DNA of 51,262 nt from Bradyrhizobium sp. YR681 (GTDB lineage: Bacteria > Pseudomonadota > Alphaproteobacteria > Rhizobiales > Xanthobacteraceae), in the NCBI RefSeq assembly GCF_000282615.1, contig NZ_AKIY01000004.1, forward strand, positions 1-51,262. The letters are read 5' to 3'. The notes beneath the pieces were generated by a model. The model was given only the letters and a program-made list of their open reading frames with translations. It did not search any database and was not told where the DNA came from. Shown in pieces: positions 1-7,454 of the stretch (position 1 is its first letter; each line of letters begins with the position of its first letter). The position numbers and the translations under genes were made by a program.

Positions 1-2
1 GG

Positions 3-449
3 CTGCAGGCAGCCGCCGATGTTGTCGGCGCCGAGTACAATCTGCGATCGGACATCATGGCAATGACGTTCGAGAAGCATGACGTGAATACCCTTGTCGC
101 GGCGGGCACGCGCGGCCCGACGAAACGATACGAGCTGCAGGAGCCGGAGCACTGCCTGTTCCGGTTCACCGTGGACGCCGGAACGCGCGAGGCCCAGACC
201 ACTACCGCCGACCTCGGCAAGCTCAACCGCCTCGAAGTGGCGCCGACGATGTCGGGCAACTTCGGTATCGTCTCCCTGGCCGGCAGCGAGGCCAACACAG
301 TCTCGGTTCATTCGCGGTACGGCGACCAGAAAAGCAACAAGGTGCGCCTCAACAACCTGGCGCCGGGACAGATCGACGCGTTCCTGTCGAAGGTCGCGGA
401 GTTTCAGGAGAAGTTCTGCGGCTTAAAGGTTCAGATGCCCGGCGGCTGA
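3..449 (+). CDS. Hypothetical protein, 5'-truncated by window edge
   Basis: An open frame runs from the first complete codon at position 3 to the TGA at 447-449. It can start internally at ATG 57, but the codons before it read as ordinary protein sequence without a stop, so the true start probably lies outside the window. About 148 residues are visible. The product is soluble, with no signal peptide or membrane segment, and is rich in short beta-type stretches. I do not recognise the family. The next gene is 104 bp downstream on the same strand, with a short hairpin between. Confidence 0.6.
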   Translation: MQAAADVVGAEYNLRSDIMAMTFEKHDVNTLVAAGTRGPTKRYELQEPEHCLFRFTVDAGTREAQTTTADLGKLNRLEVAPTMSGNFGIVSLAGSEANTVSVHSRYGDQKSNKVRLNNLAPGQIDAFLSKVAEFQEKFCGLKVQMPGG

Positions 450-484
450 GGCTGCCGGAACGATGTTACGGGGGACGAGAGATT

Positions 485-503
485 TCCGTCCGGTTCGGAC
501 GGA
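485..503. repeat. Short perfect inverted repeat
   Basis: Eight-base arms TCCGTCCG and CGGACGGA are separated by GTT. The repeat lies between two plus-strand genes and has no T tract after it, so it could be a weak transcript-end or processing hairpin. Function is inferred only. Confidence 0.35.
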
Positions 504-553
504 TACGTGATCAGCCCGGCATAACGCCGACGCTGATAAACAGGAGAAGTTCA

Positions 554-784
554 GTGAGCATCTTCGGTAAACCTACGCATTCCGCATCCTTCGGCGAGTT
601 CGCGACCGGTGGATCGACTCCCACGCACTCGGCTTCGTTCGGCGAAATCGCCAGCGGCGCGGCCGTGCAAGTTTCTGGCTCTACGTTTGGCCAGAAGGTT
701 TCTGGCGCGTCGACAGCGACGCATTCCGCGAGTTTTGGCGAACGGGTGTGCGGCGACTCTATGGCCACATACTCAAAGGATTGA
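554..784 (+). CDS. Small protein built of THSASFGE repeats
   Basis: 76 residues, starting at GTG 554 with an AGGAG element ending eight bases upstream. The motif T-H-S-A-S-F-G-E occurs three times, at about residues 8-15, 24-31 and 57-64, and a related T-F-G-Q-K-V-S-G segment sits between them. Each unit ends in a G-x-x-x-x-G segment. The DNA of the copies has diverged at third positions while the peptide is nearly constant, so the repeat is kept at protein level. There is no signal peptide, cysteine pair or membrane helix. I do not recognise the family; a bacteriocin-like, structural or phase-separating role would be a guess. Confidence 0.6.
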   Translation: MSIFGKPTHSASFGEFATGGSTPTHSASFGEIASGAAVQVSGSTFGQKVSGASTATHSASFGERVCGDSMATYSKD

Positions 785-1123
785 TAGTTACAGGCGAGCG
801 GTGTGCTTGCGTGCCGCTCGTCTTGCTCTCTGAACGAGCCGTACGGTCTTTTAAGGCCTTTCCGTCGCGATAGTGCGGCTGGCCTCGCTTTGAGAAGAAA
901 GACTCTTTAATTCCTGCGCCAGCTCGTTTGAACGCCGGTCTGGATCCAAATGATCCTCGTTGTTGGCAATGCGCCACCCCCCCTTCCCTTCAAAAAGAGA
1001 GTGAAAAATTCAGCCGCAGGCGTTTTAAGAGGTATTCATAGTTTTAAATAGTTTTAGGCGAAGCGACCCTGGGGATATGTCAAAATTCCGCTAACTACAT
1101 CATGCGCTTGGGCTGGAAACCAA
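785..1123. other. Intergenic, no gene seen
   Basis: No ORF with a plausible start and ribosome site was found on either strand. The part nearest the iterons (about 1020-1060) is A/T-rich with two GTTTTA runs, a possible melting region of the replication origin. The rest shows nothing recognisable. Confidence 0.4.
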
Positions 1124-1358
1124 TAGGTGATCTACGGCCTCGCGATAGATGATATACGGTTTGTCATAGGCGATATACGGTTTGCCATAGTTGATATACG
1201 GGGTTTGGTAGGTGAAATACGGCTTTGTCAAAACGCCTTTGTCAAAACGCCTTTGTCTCTCGCTCCCGGATAGGCGATATACGGTTTTGTCAAAATGCTT
1301 TGTCAAAAATCGGCGCTCGGTAGGTGATATACGGTTTTGTCAAAACCGTTTGTCAAAA
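1124..1358. repeat. Iteron array, probable origin of replication
   Basis: Seven copies of a 14-bp core close to TAGGCGATATACGG begin at 1124, 1146, 1167, 1188, 1209, 1271 and 1321. The first five are spaced 21-22 bp, two helical turns, so an initiator would bind one face. Several copies are followed by a second unit, TTTTGTCAAAA, which also recurs alone at about 1226, 1240, 1300 and 1348. The array ends exactly where the repA stop codon begins. Iterons beside an initiator gene are the hallmark of theta-replicating plasmids controlled by initiator binding. Which repeats nucleate opening cannot be seen. Confidence 0.85.
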
Positions 1359-2597
1359 TCAGGCCAGCAAAGGTAGCGGAGCTTTGGCCTTGCCCAGTTT
1401 CGCCCCTTCCCCACGGTATCGCATCCAAAGCAATTCTCCGCTTTGGCCCGCGATTAGATCAAGATCATAATCCGGGAGCGGGAACATCTTGCTATGCGCC
1501 ACGAGCTTCCTGAGTATCTGCGCAAATTGTGGCAACGCCTGAGGCGAGCCGCTCCGCTTATGGACCTCGATAATTGAATAGCGCGCCTCGGTCCGGCCTG
1601 CAGCTCGCCGGGCTAGTCGATAGACCATCCGACCTAGCCCTTGGCTGATGAGGAAGTAGTCCGGATTGAGTGTCAAAATCTGCGGCTTCCCCTTCTCCCG
1701 CACCACGGATTCATACACCCAGCTCGGAATATAGATTTCGATATCATCGACATGCCCGTTCGAGGTGGCACTCACTACACGGTACTTGTCGATCAGAGGG
1801 ACGTTGACCACCTCGCGGCGCCTGCCACCGCGGAGATTGGCTACTTTCAAACGCGTGCCCGATAGGCGATCGAGTGCGGCTTCCAGGCTCTTGTATTGCA
1901 GCCCACCTGAGCCGCGACGGCAGAACTTCAGAATGTGCGATGCCTTTGGCCGGTAGACTTGTGGCGGTAGATTGGGACGCAACCCCTTGCTTATGTCGAT
2001 GTGATACCGACGCGCTTCCTCGGCCAGGTACGTGACCATGTGGAGGAAAATGTCATAGTCGAACACGGTGGCAAGGCCGTGCTCCGCGCTTCCGTCAACG
2101 GTGACGATACAGTCGTTGAGCTCGTAACGAAGCCCAGTAGTTCTCCGATTTTTCGACATCGTGAAGGGCGCTATATCCATGAGATTGACGTCGTCCTTAA
2201 GCGGAGCGTCATAGATCACCGGCACAAAAAGCGAGAGTTGGTGATCATCCGTCGGGGCTTTTCGCAGTATCGGTCCTGGCAATTCCGACTTAAGCGCGCC
2301 GACAACGTCGTCCTGGCGCTCGCTGTCCTTGATGGTTTCGCCAAGGCTCCGCAACGCAGCTGCCAGTTCGGGGTCGGAAATTTTAAGGTCGACTTTCCCC
2401 CTCTCCAGATCGGCGAAGCTTCGGCGCAGGTAGAAACGACGAAGCCGGGCCAGTGCATCTTGCCCCAAGGCAATAGTCGGACGACCGGTTTTTTCGGCGA
2501 ACTCGCTCGCGAGCTTTTGTAGGTAGCCATTTCGTTCGTGTAAGCCCAAGTCCGCGAACGCCTCGCGTGACATAAGATCGAGCTTGAGCGGCTGCAT
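1359..2597 (-). CDS. repA: Plasmid replication initiator protein (RepA / RPA type)
   Basis: 412 residues, the usual length for the replication initiator protein A family of alphaproteobacterial plasmids. The conserved block D-I-A-P-F-T-M-S-K-N-R lies at about residues 140-150, and paired winged-helix segments follow through the central and C-terminal parts. It should bind the iterons lying directly 3' of it and recruit the host helicase. It is divergent from parA, with 296 bp between them. Start ATG 2597 has no strong Shine-Dalgarno. Nothing suggests inactivation, so an autonomous or recently integrated replicon is plausible. Confidence 0.85.
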   Translation of the reverse strand: MQPLKLDLMSREAFADLGLHERNGYLQKLASEFAEKTGRPTIALGQDALARLRRFYLRRSFADLERGKVDLKISDPELAAALRSLGETIKDSERQDDVVGALKSELPGPILRKAPTDDHQLSLFVPVIYDAPLKDDVNLMDIAPFTMSKNRRTTGLRYELNDCIVTVDGSAEHGLATVFDYDIFLHMVTYLAEEARRYHIDISKGLRPNLPPQVYRPKASHILKFCRRGSGGLQYKSLEAALDRLSGTRLKVANLRGGRRREVVNVPLIDKYRVVSATSNGHVDDIEIYIPSWVYESVVREKGKPQILTLNPDYFLISQGLGRMVYRLARRAAGRTEARYSIIEVHKRSGSPQALPQFAQILRKLVAHSKMFPLPDYDLDLIAGQSGELLWMRYRGEGAKLGKAKAPLPLLA

Positions 2598-2709
2598 TCA
2601 GTGGACAATAGCGCTTCCCCTTCCCGCTCACGAGTAAGGCGCCAATGATTTGAGCACTTATGATCGACGTCGAACTTGCAGAAAGCGCGGTTTTCAGCTC
2701 GGCGCGTCA

Positions 2710-2870
2710 GTCGTACTGTTACGCTGCCATGCTGCTACATATCCATGCTGACATATTGTTGCACTGCTGTACTGCTATGCCAGCATACTGCATAAGCAGT
2801 GTCCTGCCGTACTGTTGTAGTGCTGTAACAGCCTATCAGCGAACTGCTGTACTGCCATAGCAGTGGTGTG
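2710..2870. promoter_or_regulatory. CTGC/GCAG dyad cluster, par operator or centromere
   Basis: The 180 bp before parA are packed with variants of ACTGC-N4-GCAGT. Exact dyads lie at 2787-2800 (spacer ATAA) and 2851-2864 (spacer CATA). A close relative, ACTGCTATGCCAGC, lies at 2771-2784, and partial copies lie around 2715, 2733, 2809 and 2842. This is the expected place for the ribbon-helix-helix partner to bind, both repressing parA and acting as the partition site. Confidence 0.6.
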
Positions 2871-2893
2871 CATCCCTGCATTAGGGTAGGCAC

Positions 2894-3556
2894 ATGAAAA
2901 TCGTCAGCTTCGTCAATCAAAAGGGTGGCACGGGCAAGAGCATGCTCGCCATCAACCTCGCTGTGGCTGCCGAGGCTGCTGGCGAGAAGGCTTGCCTTAT
3001 CGATCTCGATCCGCAAGGCACGGTGACCAACTGGTTCGACACCCGAACAGCCGAAACGCCCCCGGTTGTTGCACATGAGTCCGCGGCCGATCTCACGAAA
3101 ACCCTTACAGCGCTGGAGCAAGCTGGATTTTCGCTAGTGGTGATCGATACGAAGGGGGAGGACGGTCACGCCACTCGTGCGGCAATGCGGGTCGCTGACC
3201 TGTGCTTGATCCCCGTACGCCCCGCCGGGCCTGACCTGCATGCCACGCGCACCACCATGGAAGCGCTGCACACCATGCGCCGCGACTTTGCGCTGGTCGT
3301 AAATCAAGCCACACCGAACAAAGCTGCCAAACTCACGTCGGCTGTCATGACGGGCCTGGCGCAAAGCGGGCCAGTGGTCCCGATCTCTTTGGCCTCACGG
3401 ATGGACTTTCAATACAGCTATGCTCTAGGCCTCGGTGTCAGTGAACATGCGCCCGAGTCAAAAGCTGCCGACGAGGTTGCCGAATTTTGGGCCTGGTGCA
3501 GGAAACGTATCAACAAGGAGAAGACCGGTGAGCAGCAAGAGCGACGCCGCGCGTAA
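2894..3556 (+). CDS. parA: ParA-family partition ATPase
   Basis: 220 residues. The deviant Walker A box K-G-G-T-G-K-S is at residues 10-16, followed by the D-L-D-P-Q-G signature near 38 and the D-T-K-G-E switch near 85. It lacks the N-terminal helix-turn-helix of larger ParAs, so it belongs to the short ParF/type Ib class, which segregates plasmids by nonspecific DNA binding together with a small DNA-binding adaptor. That adaptor is the next gene, which overlaps this one by 29 bp. The operator-like dyads upstream suggest autoregulation through the partner. I infer active partition of the RepA replicon. Confidence 0.88.
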   Translation: MKIVSFVNQKGGTGKSMLAINLAVAAEAAGEKACLIDLDPQGTVTNWFDTRTAETPPVVAHESAADLTKTLTALEQAGFSLVVIDTKGEDGHATRAAMRVADLCLIPVRPAGPDLHATRTTMEALHTMRRDFALVVNQATPNKAAKLTSAVMTGLAQSGPVVPISLASRMDFQYSYALGLGVSEHAPESKAADEVAEFWAWCRKRINKEKTGEQQERRRA

Positions 3557-3884
3557 CGCTGTTGCAGCTGCTGCGGGTTTGGACGGATTGCTGCGCCCAA
3601 AGCCCGTTCAGTTGGCCGTCGCGCAACCCGATAATGTGGTGGAAATTACCCCGGAAACTGCCGCGCCTCGCGCAGAGCCGGCCGGGGGCGAATTCCGTAA
3701 GGCAGCGAAGCGGCAAGAAGGAACCGTGCGGGCAACTTACAAGCGCGTGATGTTGTACCTACCGCCTAAAGCAAAGAAGAAGATGCAGGAAATCGCCTTC
3801 ATCACTGACCGCAAGCCTCATGACATCTACTTGGACGCTTTGCGAGAATTTCTAGAACGGTCTGGCCATCCAGGTCTATTGTAA
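3528..3884 (+). CDS. ParA partner, ribbon-helix-helix-type centromere-binding protein
   Basis: 118 residues from GTG 3528, chosen because AAGGAG at 3515-3520 sits seven bases upstream; it overlaps the end of parA by 29 bp. The N-terminal half (1-65) is low in order and rich in alanine and proline. The C-terminal part (about 72-115) runs R-V-M-L-Y-L-P followed by two helices, the layout of ribbon-helix-helix domains. Position and size fit the small ParG/ParB-like adaptors of type Ib systems. The same CTGCTATGCCAGCAT sequence found upstream of parA recurs 23 bp after this gene. Family assignment is by shape, not by a recognised sequence signature. Confidence 0.7.
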   Translation: MSSKSDAARNAVAAAAGLDGLLRPKPVQLAVAQPDNVVEITPETAAPRAEPAGGEFRKAAKRQEGTVRATYKRVMLYLPPKAKKKMQEIAFITDRKPHDIYLDALREFLERSGHPGLL

Positions 3885-3888
3885 TAGT

Positions 3889-3922
3889 ACAGCAGTATAC
3901 TAGTGCGCTGCTATGCCAGCAT
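3889..3922. promoter_or_regulatory. Downstream copy of the par repeat
   Basis: The 15-mer CTGCTATGCCAGCAT at 3908-3922 is identical to 2772-2786 upstream of parA, and ACAGCAGTATACTAG precedes it. The parA/partner operon is thus bracketed by the same sequence, as in centromeres made of two clusters. Confidence 0.55.
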
Positions 3923-3965
3923 GGCGGCAAATCGCAAATGCGATTTTCAGGTGTGCGCTTACATC

Positions 3966-4766
3966 TCAAAGACGGATGGATCGCCGCCGCGGCCTCCATC
4001 CACCAGGCATTCCGGTAAAGCGTTGGGTCGCAAACGCATCCGCTGCGCGCGCCTCCCGAATGCGTCGAGCAAAGTCGGTTACGATTTGTTGGGCGGCGAG
4101 CAACTGAGGGCGGCTTGGAGCCACTTTTATAAATTCTTCGCGCGACATACAGACAACCACGGCACTTCCTTCTGCGCGTCCCGGAAGCAAGCACCAAAGT
4201 CCGTCTTTAAACGCATCCGGTGGTTGGCTCTGATACACACCACGAAAATCGAAGACGACTGGTACGGAACTATCGAGCCACGTGGCGGGAAAGCATTCTT
4301 CGGGGAAGGAGAGGAGGAAGTATCCCTGGTTATTGGTGCGCCTGAGCTGATCCTTTCCCTTCACAAACCGTGGGTAGTCCCGCTTCAGGCGGGTGCCATC
4401 AACAACCCACACCATATTTCCATAGAAGCCCTCGCGTGCCGCTCGTTCCGGCGAATTGAGGTGCGAGTGCTGAAACTCAAGTACAAGGCCATGAGAGGTG
4501 CGGACATCAGCAATGTGCCGTTCACCCGATTGACCATCGTGTTGGACAAACTCTTGGCATTCAGCCGGGAAGTAGTTCTTCCACGCTCGGTGCCATTCGG
4601 TTTCCTTTTCAACCCAAGAGTCGCAATCTTGAATTCCCCGATGGGCCCAGTGATGAACTCTGTGCGTGCCGCATTTGGCAATAACTTCGCTACCACAAAC
4701 GGGGCATGTCGCTCTACCTTCGAGGTAGGCTTCAACGCGTTTACCGCCTGCAAGGGCATATTTCAT
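3966..4766 (-). CDS. CoiA-like predicted nuclease
   Basis: 266 residues. An N-terminal zinc-binding segment (C21, C24, C32, then H-H-W-A-H at 38-42) is followed by a PD-(D/E)xK-like core: E57-x-x-H60, D87 in I-A-D-V-R and E97-x-Q99 in L-E-F-Q-H. This order is that of CoiA, the competence-associated nuclease family, whose homologues also occur widely on mobile elements. It is the last gene of a minus-strand run with the 102-residue protein and the tyrosine recombinase, which suggests a role in handling incoming or recombining DNA of the element rather than in competence. The last 40 residues are basic. Confidence 0.7.
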   Translation of the reverse strand: MKYALAGGKRVEAYLEGRATCPVCGSEVIAKCGTHRVHHWAHRGIQDCDSWVEKETEWHRAWKNYFPAECQEFVQHDGQSGERHIADVRTSHGLVLEFQHSHLNSPERAAREGFYGNMVWVVDGTRLKRDYPRFVKGKDQLRRTNNQGYFLLSFPEECFPATWLDSSVPVVFDFRGVYQSQPPDAFKDGLWCLLPGRAEGSAVVVCMSREEFIKVAPSRPQLLAAQQIVTDFARRIREARAADAFATQRFTGMPGGWRPRRRSIRL

Positions 4767-4808
4767 GTTGCGTAGGCCTGCGATTGGAACGCAAAGAGAG
4801 TAGGGCGG

Positions 4809-5117
4809 CTACCAGGAAATCTCAACGTCAAAGCCGGTGGCCTGCCGACCGTCCTCGGTTGTCGCCACGCGGCTTTGCCATTCTGCAGAGAGTCCGTTTT
4901 GATTGATCCATTCCTTAAACATCTCGGCGCCGTCCGTCTTTCTCAGGTCGATGCCGCCAGGCAAGGCGATGCGGAGAGAGCGGTGACCGTTCTTGGCTGC
5001 ATTGTGCAGAGCGATTTTGATCTTGTCGTGGCGCAGGTGTGTGGCCGCCAGGTTCTCCAGGGCCGTCGTATAGGACTTTTCCAGCTCGGGGATGAACTTC
5101 GAGAGAGGGGCTTTCAT
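4809..5117 (-). CDS. Hypothetical protein co-translated with the integrase
   Basis: 102 residues. The start ATG overlaps the stop of the recombinase gene in an ATGA arrangement (5114-5117), so the two are translationally coupled. The sequence is mixed charged and looks like an alpha/beta protein with a coiled first half. No family is recognised. The fixed coupling to the recombinase hints at a directionality or accessory factor, but this is inference. Confidence 0.65.
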   Translation of the reverse strand: MKAPLSKFIPELEKSYTTALENLAATHLRHDKIKIALHNAAKNGHRSLRIALPGGIDLRKTDGAEMFKEWINQNGLSAEWQSRVATTEDGRQATGFDVEISW

Positions 5118-6004
5118 GTGCCCCGATTCTGCGCCTTTGCGAAGCGACTGCCAAGATAGGTGTCGGTGACGGCCAATCGGCCATGTCCCAGCTCGTTCGA
5201 AATCTGCATGCGGGCGCGGAAGTCCGCCGCTTTCTCGGCGCGGGACATGCGCTCATACGTGGCGCCGCCCGCAGCAGGGCAGGGGCGACCGGTCAGTGCC
5301 TGGTAGCGCCATTGCGCGTACCAGTGCCGGTGACCATGAAGATTGCGGATGCCAGCGCCCCAGGTCACACGTTCGACCTCTTTGCGAAAATCAATGTAGC
5401 GTGTTCCTTGCGGGATGAGCGATCCATCGCCGACGGCTTCACGCAGTTCGTCAAGCAACGCCCGCTGGCGCGGGTGCGTCACAGGGACCTCGCGGGCGCG
5501 ACCGCCCTTGCACCAACTCGATTGCATGGCCAGGCGATCGCCTTTGTCGGCGTGGCTCACGCGGAATTTCAAACTCTCTTCAAGCCGCAGGCCGAACGCC
5601 ATTTGCAGGCGCAGCGCCAGCTGCATGCGGTAGGGCAGGGTGGCGAGCTGCTCGATCGGGGTGACGTGGGCGCGGTTGCCGTTGAAGGCCACGCGTTTCT
5701 CGATGCCGACGCTCTGGTTATCGCGCGGCACCACGTTGGGTTTGCGGACCCTCCCGGCCCACCAGCGCAGCCAGCCCATGCGGTTCTTCATTGTCCCGGT
5801 CGAAAGCCGCGACGTCTGCCAATGTCCAACCAGCGCCTCGACATGGCGCGGCTTCAACGATGACGCGGCCGGGAGCTTGAACCCGAGCCCGCGTAGCTCG
5901 CGCGCCATGAGTTGCAAGCCCCGGTGCCGCTGGTTGCGCGTCAGGTATGACCCTACGCCATCGCCCAGGGCGATGGTTTTGAGGTCATAGGCGAGCGCGT
6001 CCAT
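5114..6004 (-). CDS. int: Tyrosine recombinase (integrase)
   Basis: About 296 residues from ATG 6004, placed nine bases after GAGG; an ATG six bases earlier is too close to that element, and the longer frame upstream overlaps another ORF. An N-terminal SAM-like core-binding domain is followed by the catalytic domain with the full set: R in G-L-R-L-E-E, the H-x-x-R pair in H-G-H-R-H, H in L-G-H-G-R and the nucleophile Y in D-T-Y-L-G. The L-G-H-G-R...D-T-Y-L-G-S-R-F ending is typical of the integrase subfamily carried by plasmids and integrative elements. It should integrate, excise or resolve this element. Target site unknown. Confidence 0.87.
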   Translation of the reverse strand: MDALAYDLKTIALGDGVGSYLTRNQRHRGLQLMARELRGLGFKLPAASSLKPRHVEALVGHWQTSRLSTGTMKNRMGWLRWWAGRVRKPNVVPRDNQSVGIEKRVAFNGNRAHVTPIEQLATLPYRMQLALRLQMAFGLRLEESLKFRVSHADKGDRLAMQSSWCKGGRAREVPVTHPRQRALLDELREAVGDGSLIPQGTRYIDFRKEVERVTWGAGIRNLHGHRHWYAQWRYQALTGRPCPAAGGATYERMSRAEKAADFRARMQISNELGHGRLAVTDTYLGSRFAKAQNRGT

Positions 6005-6018
6005 CGTCATTATCCTCT

Positions 6019-6309
6019 TTAGTGTTGATGACCGCCGCAGAAGCCTTGGCTTGCTGCGGCCCGCCATGCTGGCGGACTGGTCGATTCAATACGGCGAGCG
6101 ACGCCGCATTGCCTCGTTTGGTCTGTGACCGGTACGCGACCGGGAATGCGGCCAGCTCCTTCCATGCTGTGCTTCGGCATTGCCGAGTTGTTGCGTTTCC
6201 TTGTCGTTACTTGCCTCTTATCGGCACGCAGCCGGCATTGCCCGGAGGGATGCACTGGCGGCGGAATTGCCGGGAAACGCCCGGCTCGCTTGTGTCTTGT
6301 CGACATCAT
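6019..6309 (-). CDS. Small basic ORF upstream of the integrase
   Basis: 96 residues. Strong AAGGAG four bases before ATG 6309 (a second ATG follows directly), and its stop at 6019-6021 lies next to the AGAGGA used by the integrase, so the two look like one operon. The product is rich in arginine, proline and serine, with several histidines and cysteines but no recognised fold. The composition resembles an out-of-frame translation of GC-rich DNA, so the call rests only on signals and position. Confidence 0.4.
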   Translation of the reverse strand: MMSTRHKRAGRFPAIPPPVHPSGQCRLRADKRQVTTRKRNNSAMPKHSMEGAGRIPGRVPVTDQTRQCGVARRIESTSPPAWRAAASQGFCGGHQH

Positions 6310-6857
6310 CTTGCTCCTTTGAAATGGTCGTGGCCTGACGGCCGGGGGTGGCTCTCACTGTCGTACGGCCTGGCGAATAACTTCTGGCACTCGCCGGCAC
6401 TCGACTCGTGCAGAACCCGTGCCTAACCGGCACGAAATGCAGAATGATTGTGCAACCGCGGAGAGAACTCGTCCGACAAACTTAGCGCCGTGCGTGTAGC
6501 TCGCGCCCTCACTACTGGTCTTTGACTGTAGTGAGGGCGCTTGCAGCGCGAGTGCCGGCACGCCGGCATCGGGGAGGGGAGCCTCCCCAAAACCCTTCCC
6601 GTGGCCGCTTAGGGCTGCGCCATCCAGCGGCCAGCGGAGCGCGTGCGCCGCACTCCGCACCTCACTGCGGCGGGGGACACCCCGGCACCCCGCGTCGTGG
6701 AAACGTGAAATCGTGAATACGAGTTTTCCGTGCTGCTGATGTGTGCTCGTTCGCTGATCAACAAAAGCGCCTGACAACTTTACGCCCGGCTGGATTGCGT
6801 CAGCATCGGCACACAGCGTCTCGCTGGAAACATCCCTCGTTTGAAAAGGAAGAACTG
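6310..6857. other. Hairpin-rich noncoding region, candidate transfer origin
   Basis: No convincing gene. It holds a 13-bp perfect inverted repeat (GCGCCCTCACTAC at 6503-6515 and its complement at 6528-6540, 12-base loop), a 7-bp hairpin GGGGAGG/CCTCCCC at 6571-6588, and GGCCGCT/AGCGGCC arms around 6603-6632. GCGCCCT occurs at the edge of both long arms, which recalls the nic region of IncQ/Ti-type transfer origins. No relaxase gene is in the window, so this remains a suggestion. Confidence 0.35.
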
Positions 6858-7058
6858 ATGGCCGAGAGTAAAATGCCCTCGCATGACGCGTTTGTTGTGA
6901 GTGGCGATGGCAGGAAGGCGACATGGACACGAATCGGCGCTGCGTGGCCGAACGATGATGGCAAGGGGTTCAACATTGTGATCGCGCCCGGCCTTGCGGT
7001 GTCGGGAAAGATCGTGCTGCGCGAACCGAAGGCTCAGCCCGACCAGGAGCCTGACTAG
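6858..7058 (+). CDS. Conserved small protein with W-T-R-I-G-A-A-W-P core
   Basis: 66 residues from ATG 6858, with AAGGAAG eight bases upstream. The core S-H-D-A-F-V-V followed by W-T-R-I-G-A-A-W-P and G-K-G-F-N-I-V predicts a compact beta-sheet protein. I recall similar small proteins on rhizobial plasmids and islands, function unknown. It is the first gene after the hairpin-rich region. Confidence 0.7.
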   Translation: MAESKMPSHDAFVVSGDGRKATWTRIGAAWPNDDGKGFNIVIAPGLAVSGKIVLREPKAQPDQEPD

Positions 7059-7090
7059 ATGCGGCTTCCCTAGCCGAAGCGAATGAGCTT

Positions 7091-7276
7091 GTGAGGGCGT
7101 TCCGCGACCTCATCGAAAGGACGTCTTGGCCAACCTGGCGCAAGGATGAATTCATTCGAGCTGTTGAAGCGCTCGCCGAAGCGCAGCTGGTCACTGAAGC
7201 GGTGATCGCGATGCCGGGCGATGCGGGGTTTCGGGAGCGCTTTGCCGCCGCCTTCATCCTGTTTGCGAAATGCTAA
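7091..7276 (+). CDS. Small helical hypothetical protein
   Basis: 61 residues from GTG 7091. The frame stays open back to a stop at 7052 and reads as good protein, but has no ATG, so the start is uncertain. The protein looks all-helical (E-F-I-R-A-V-E-A-L-A-E-A-Q-L-V). It follows the previous gene by about 30 bp and probably shares its transcript. Family not recognised. Confidence 0.5.
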   Translation: MRAFRDLIERTSWPTWRKDEFIRAVEALAEAQLVTEAVIAMPGDAGFRERFAAAFILFAKC

Positions 7277-7296
7277 GGCTCTCCTACGGGGGAGCC
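7277..7296 (+). terminator. Possible weak terminator hairpin
   Basis: GGCTCTCC-TACG-GGGAGCC pairs with one wobble immediately after the preceding stop codon. The following bases are not a proper T tract, so termination would be weak. Confidence 0.35.
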
Positions 7297-7454
7297 ACTC
7301 TTATCCGGTGTTCAGTGCTGAGTTGGCGTTCGGTGCAGAACAATTTGTGCCATTGCGTCACAGGCTGGTAAGTACGTAGTTAGCTTGTTAAAACGCGAGT
7401 GCCACACGGATTGCTGCATTTCCATTATGCCAACCTTTTCGAGAAAGGCCAACG

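Noticed and set aside
1100..1306. Minus-strand ORF with repeated P-Y-I-x-Y units
   Set aside because: The 7-residue period is the direct result of reading the 21-bp iterons in frame; no ribosome site.
1124..1358. CRISPR-like array
   Set aside because: Repeats are short and spacers are not unique sequences of equal length; the layout is that of iterons beside repA.
3903..4775. 290-residue plus-strand ORF
   Set aside because: Antisense to the CoiA-like gene, which has zinc and nuclease motifs.
5183..5863. 226-residue plus-strand ORF
   Set aside because: Antisense to the tyrosine recombinase, whose catalytic residues are all in the minus frame.
6355..6930. 191-residue minus-strand ORF across the hairpin-rich region
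   Set aside because: No ribosome site, composition of noncoding GC-rich DNA, and overlap with a well-signalled plus-strand gene start.
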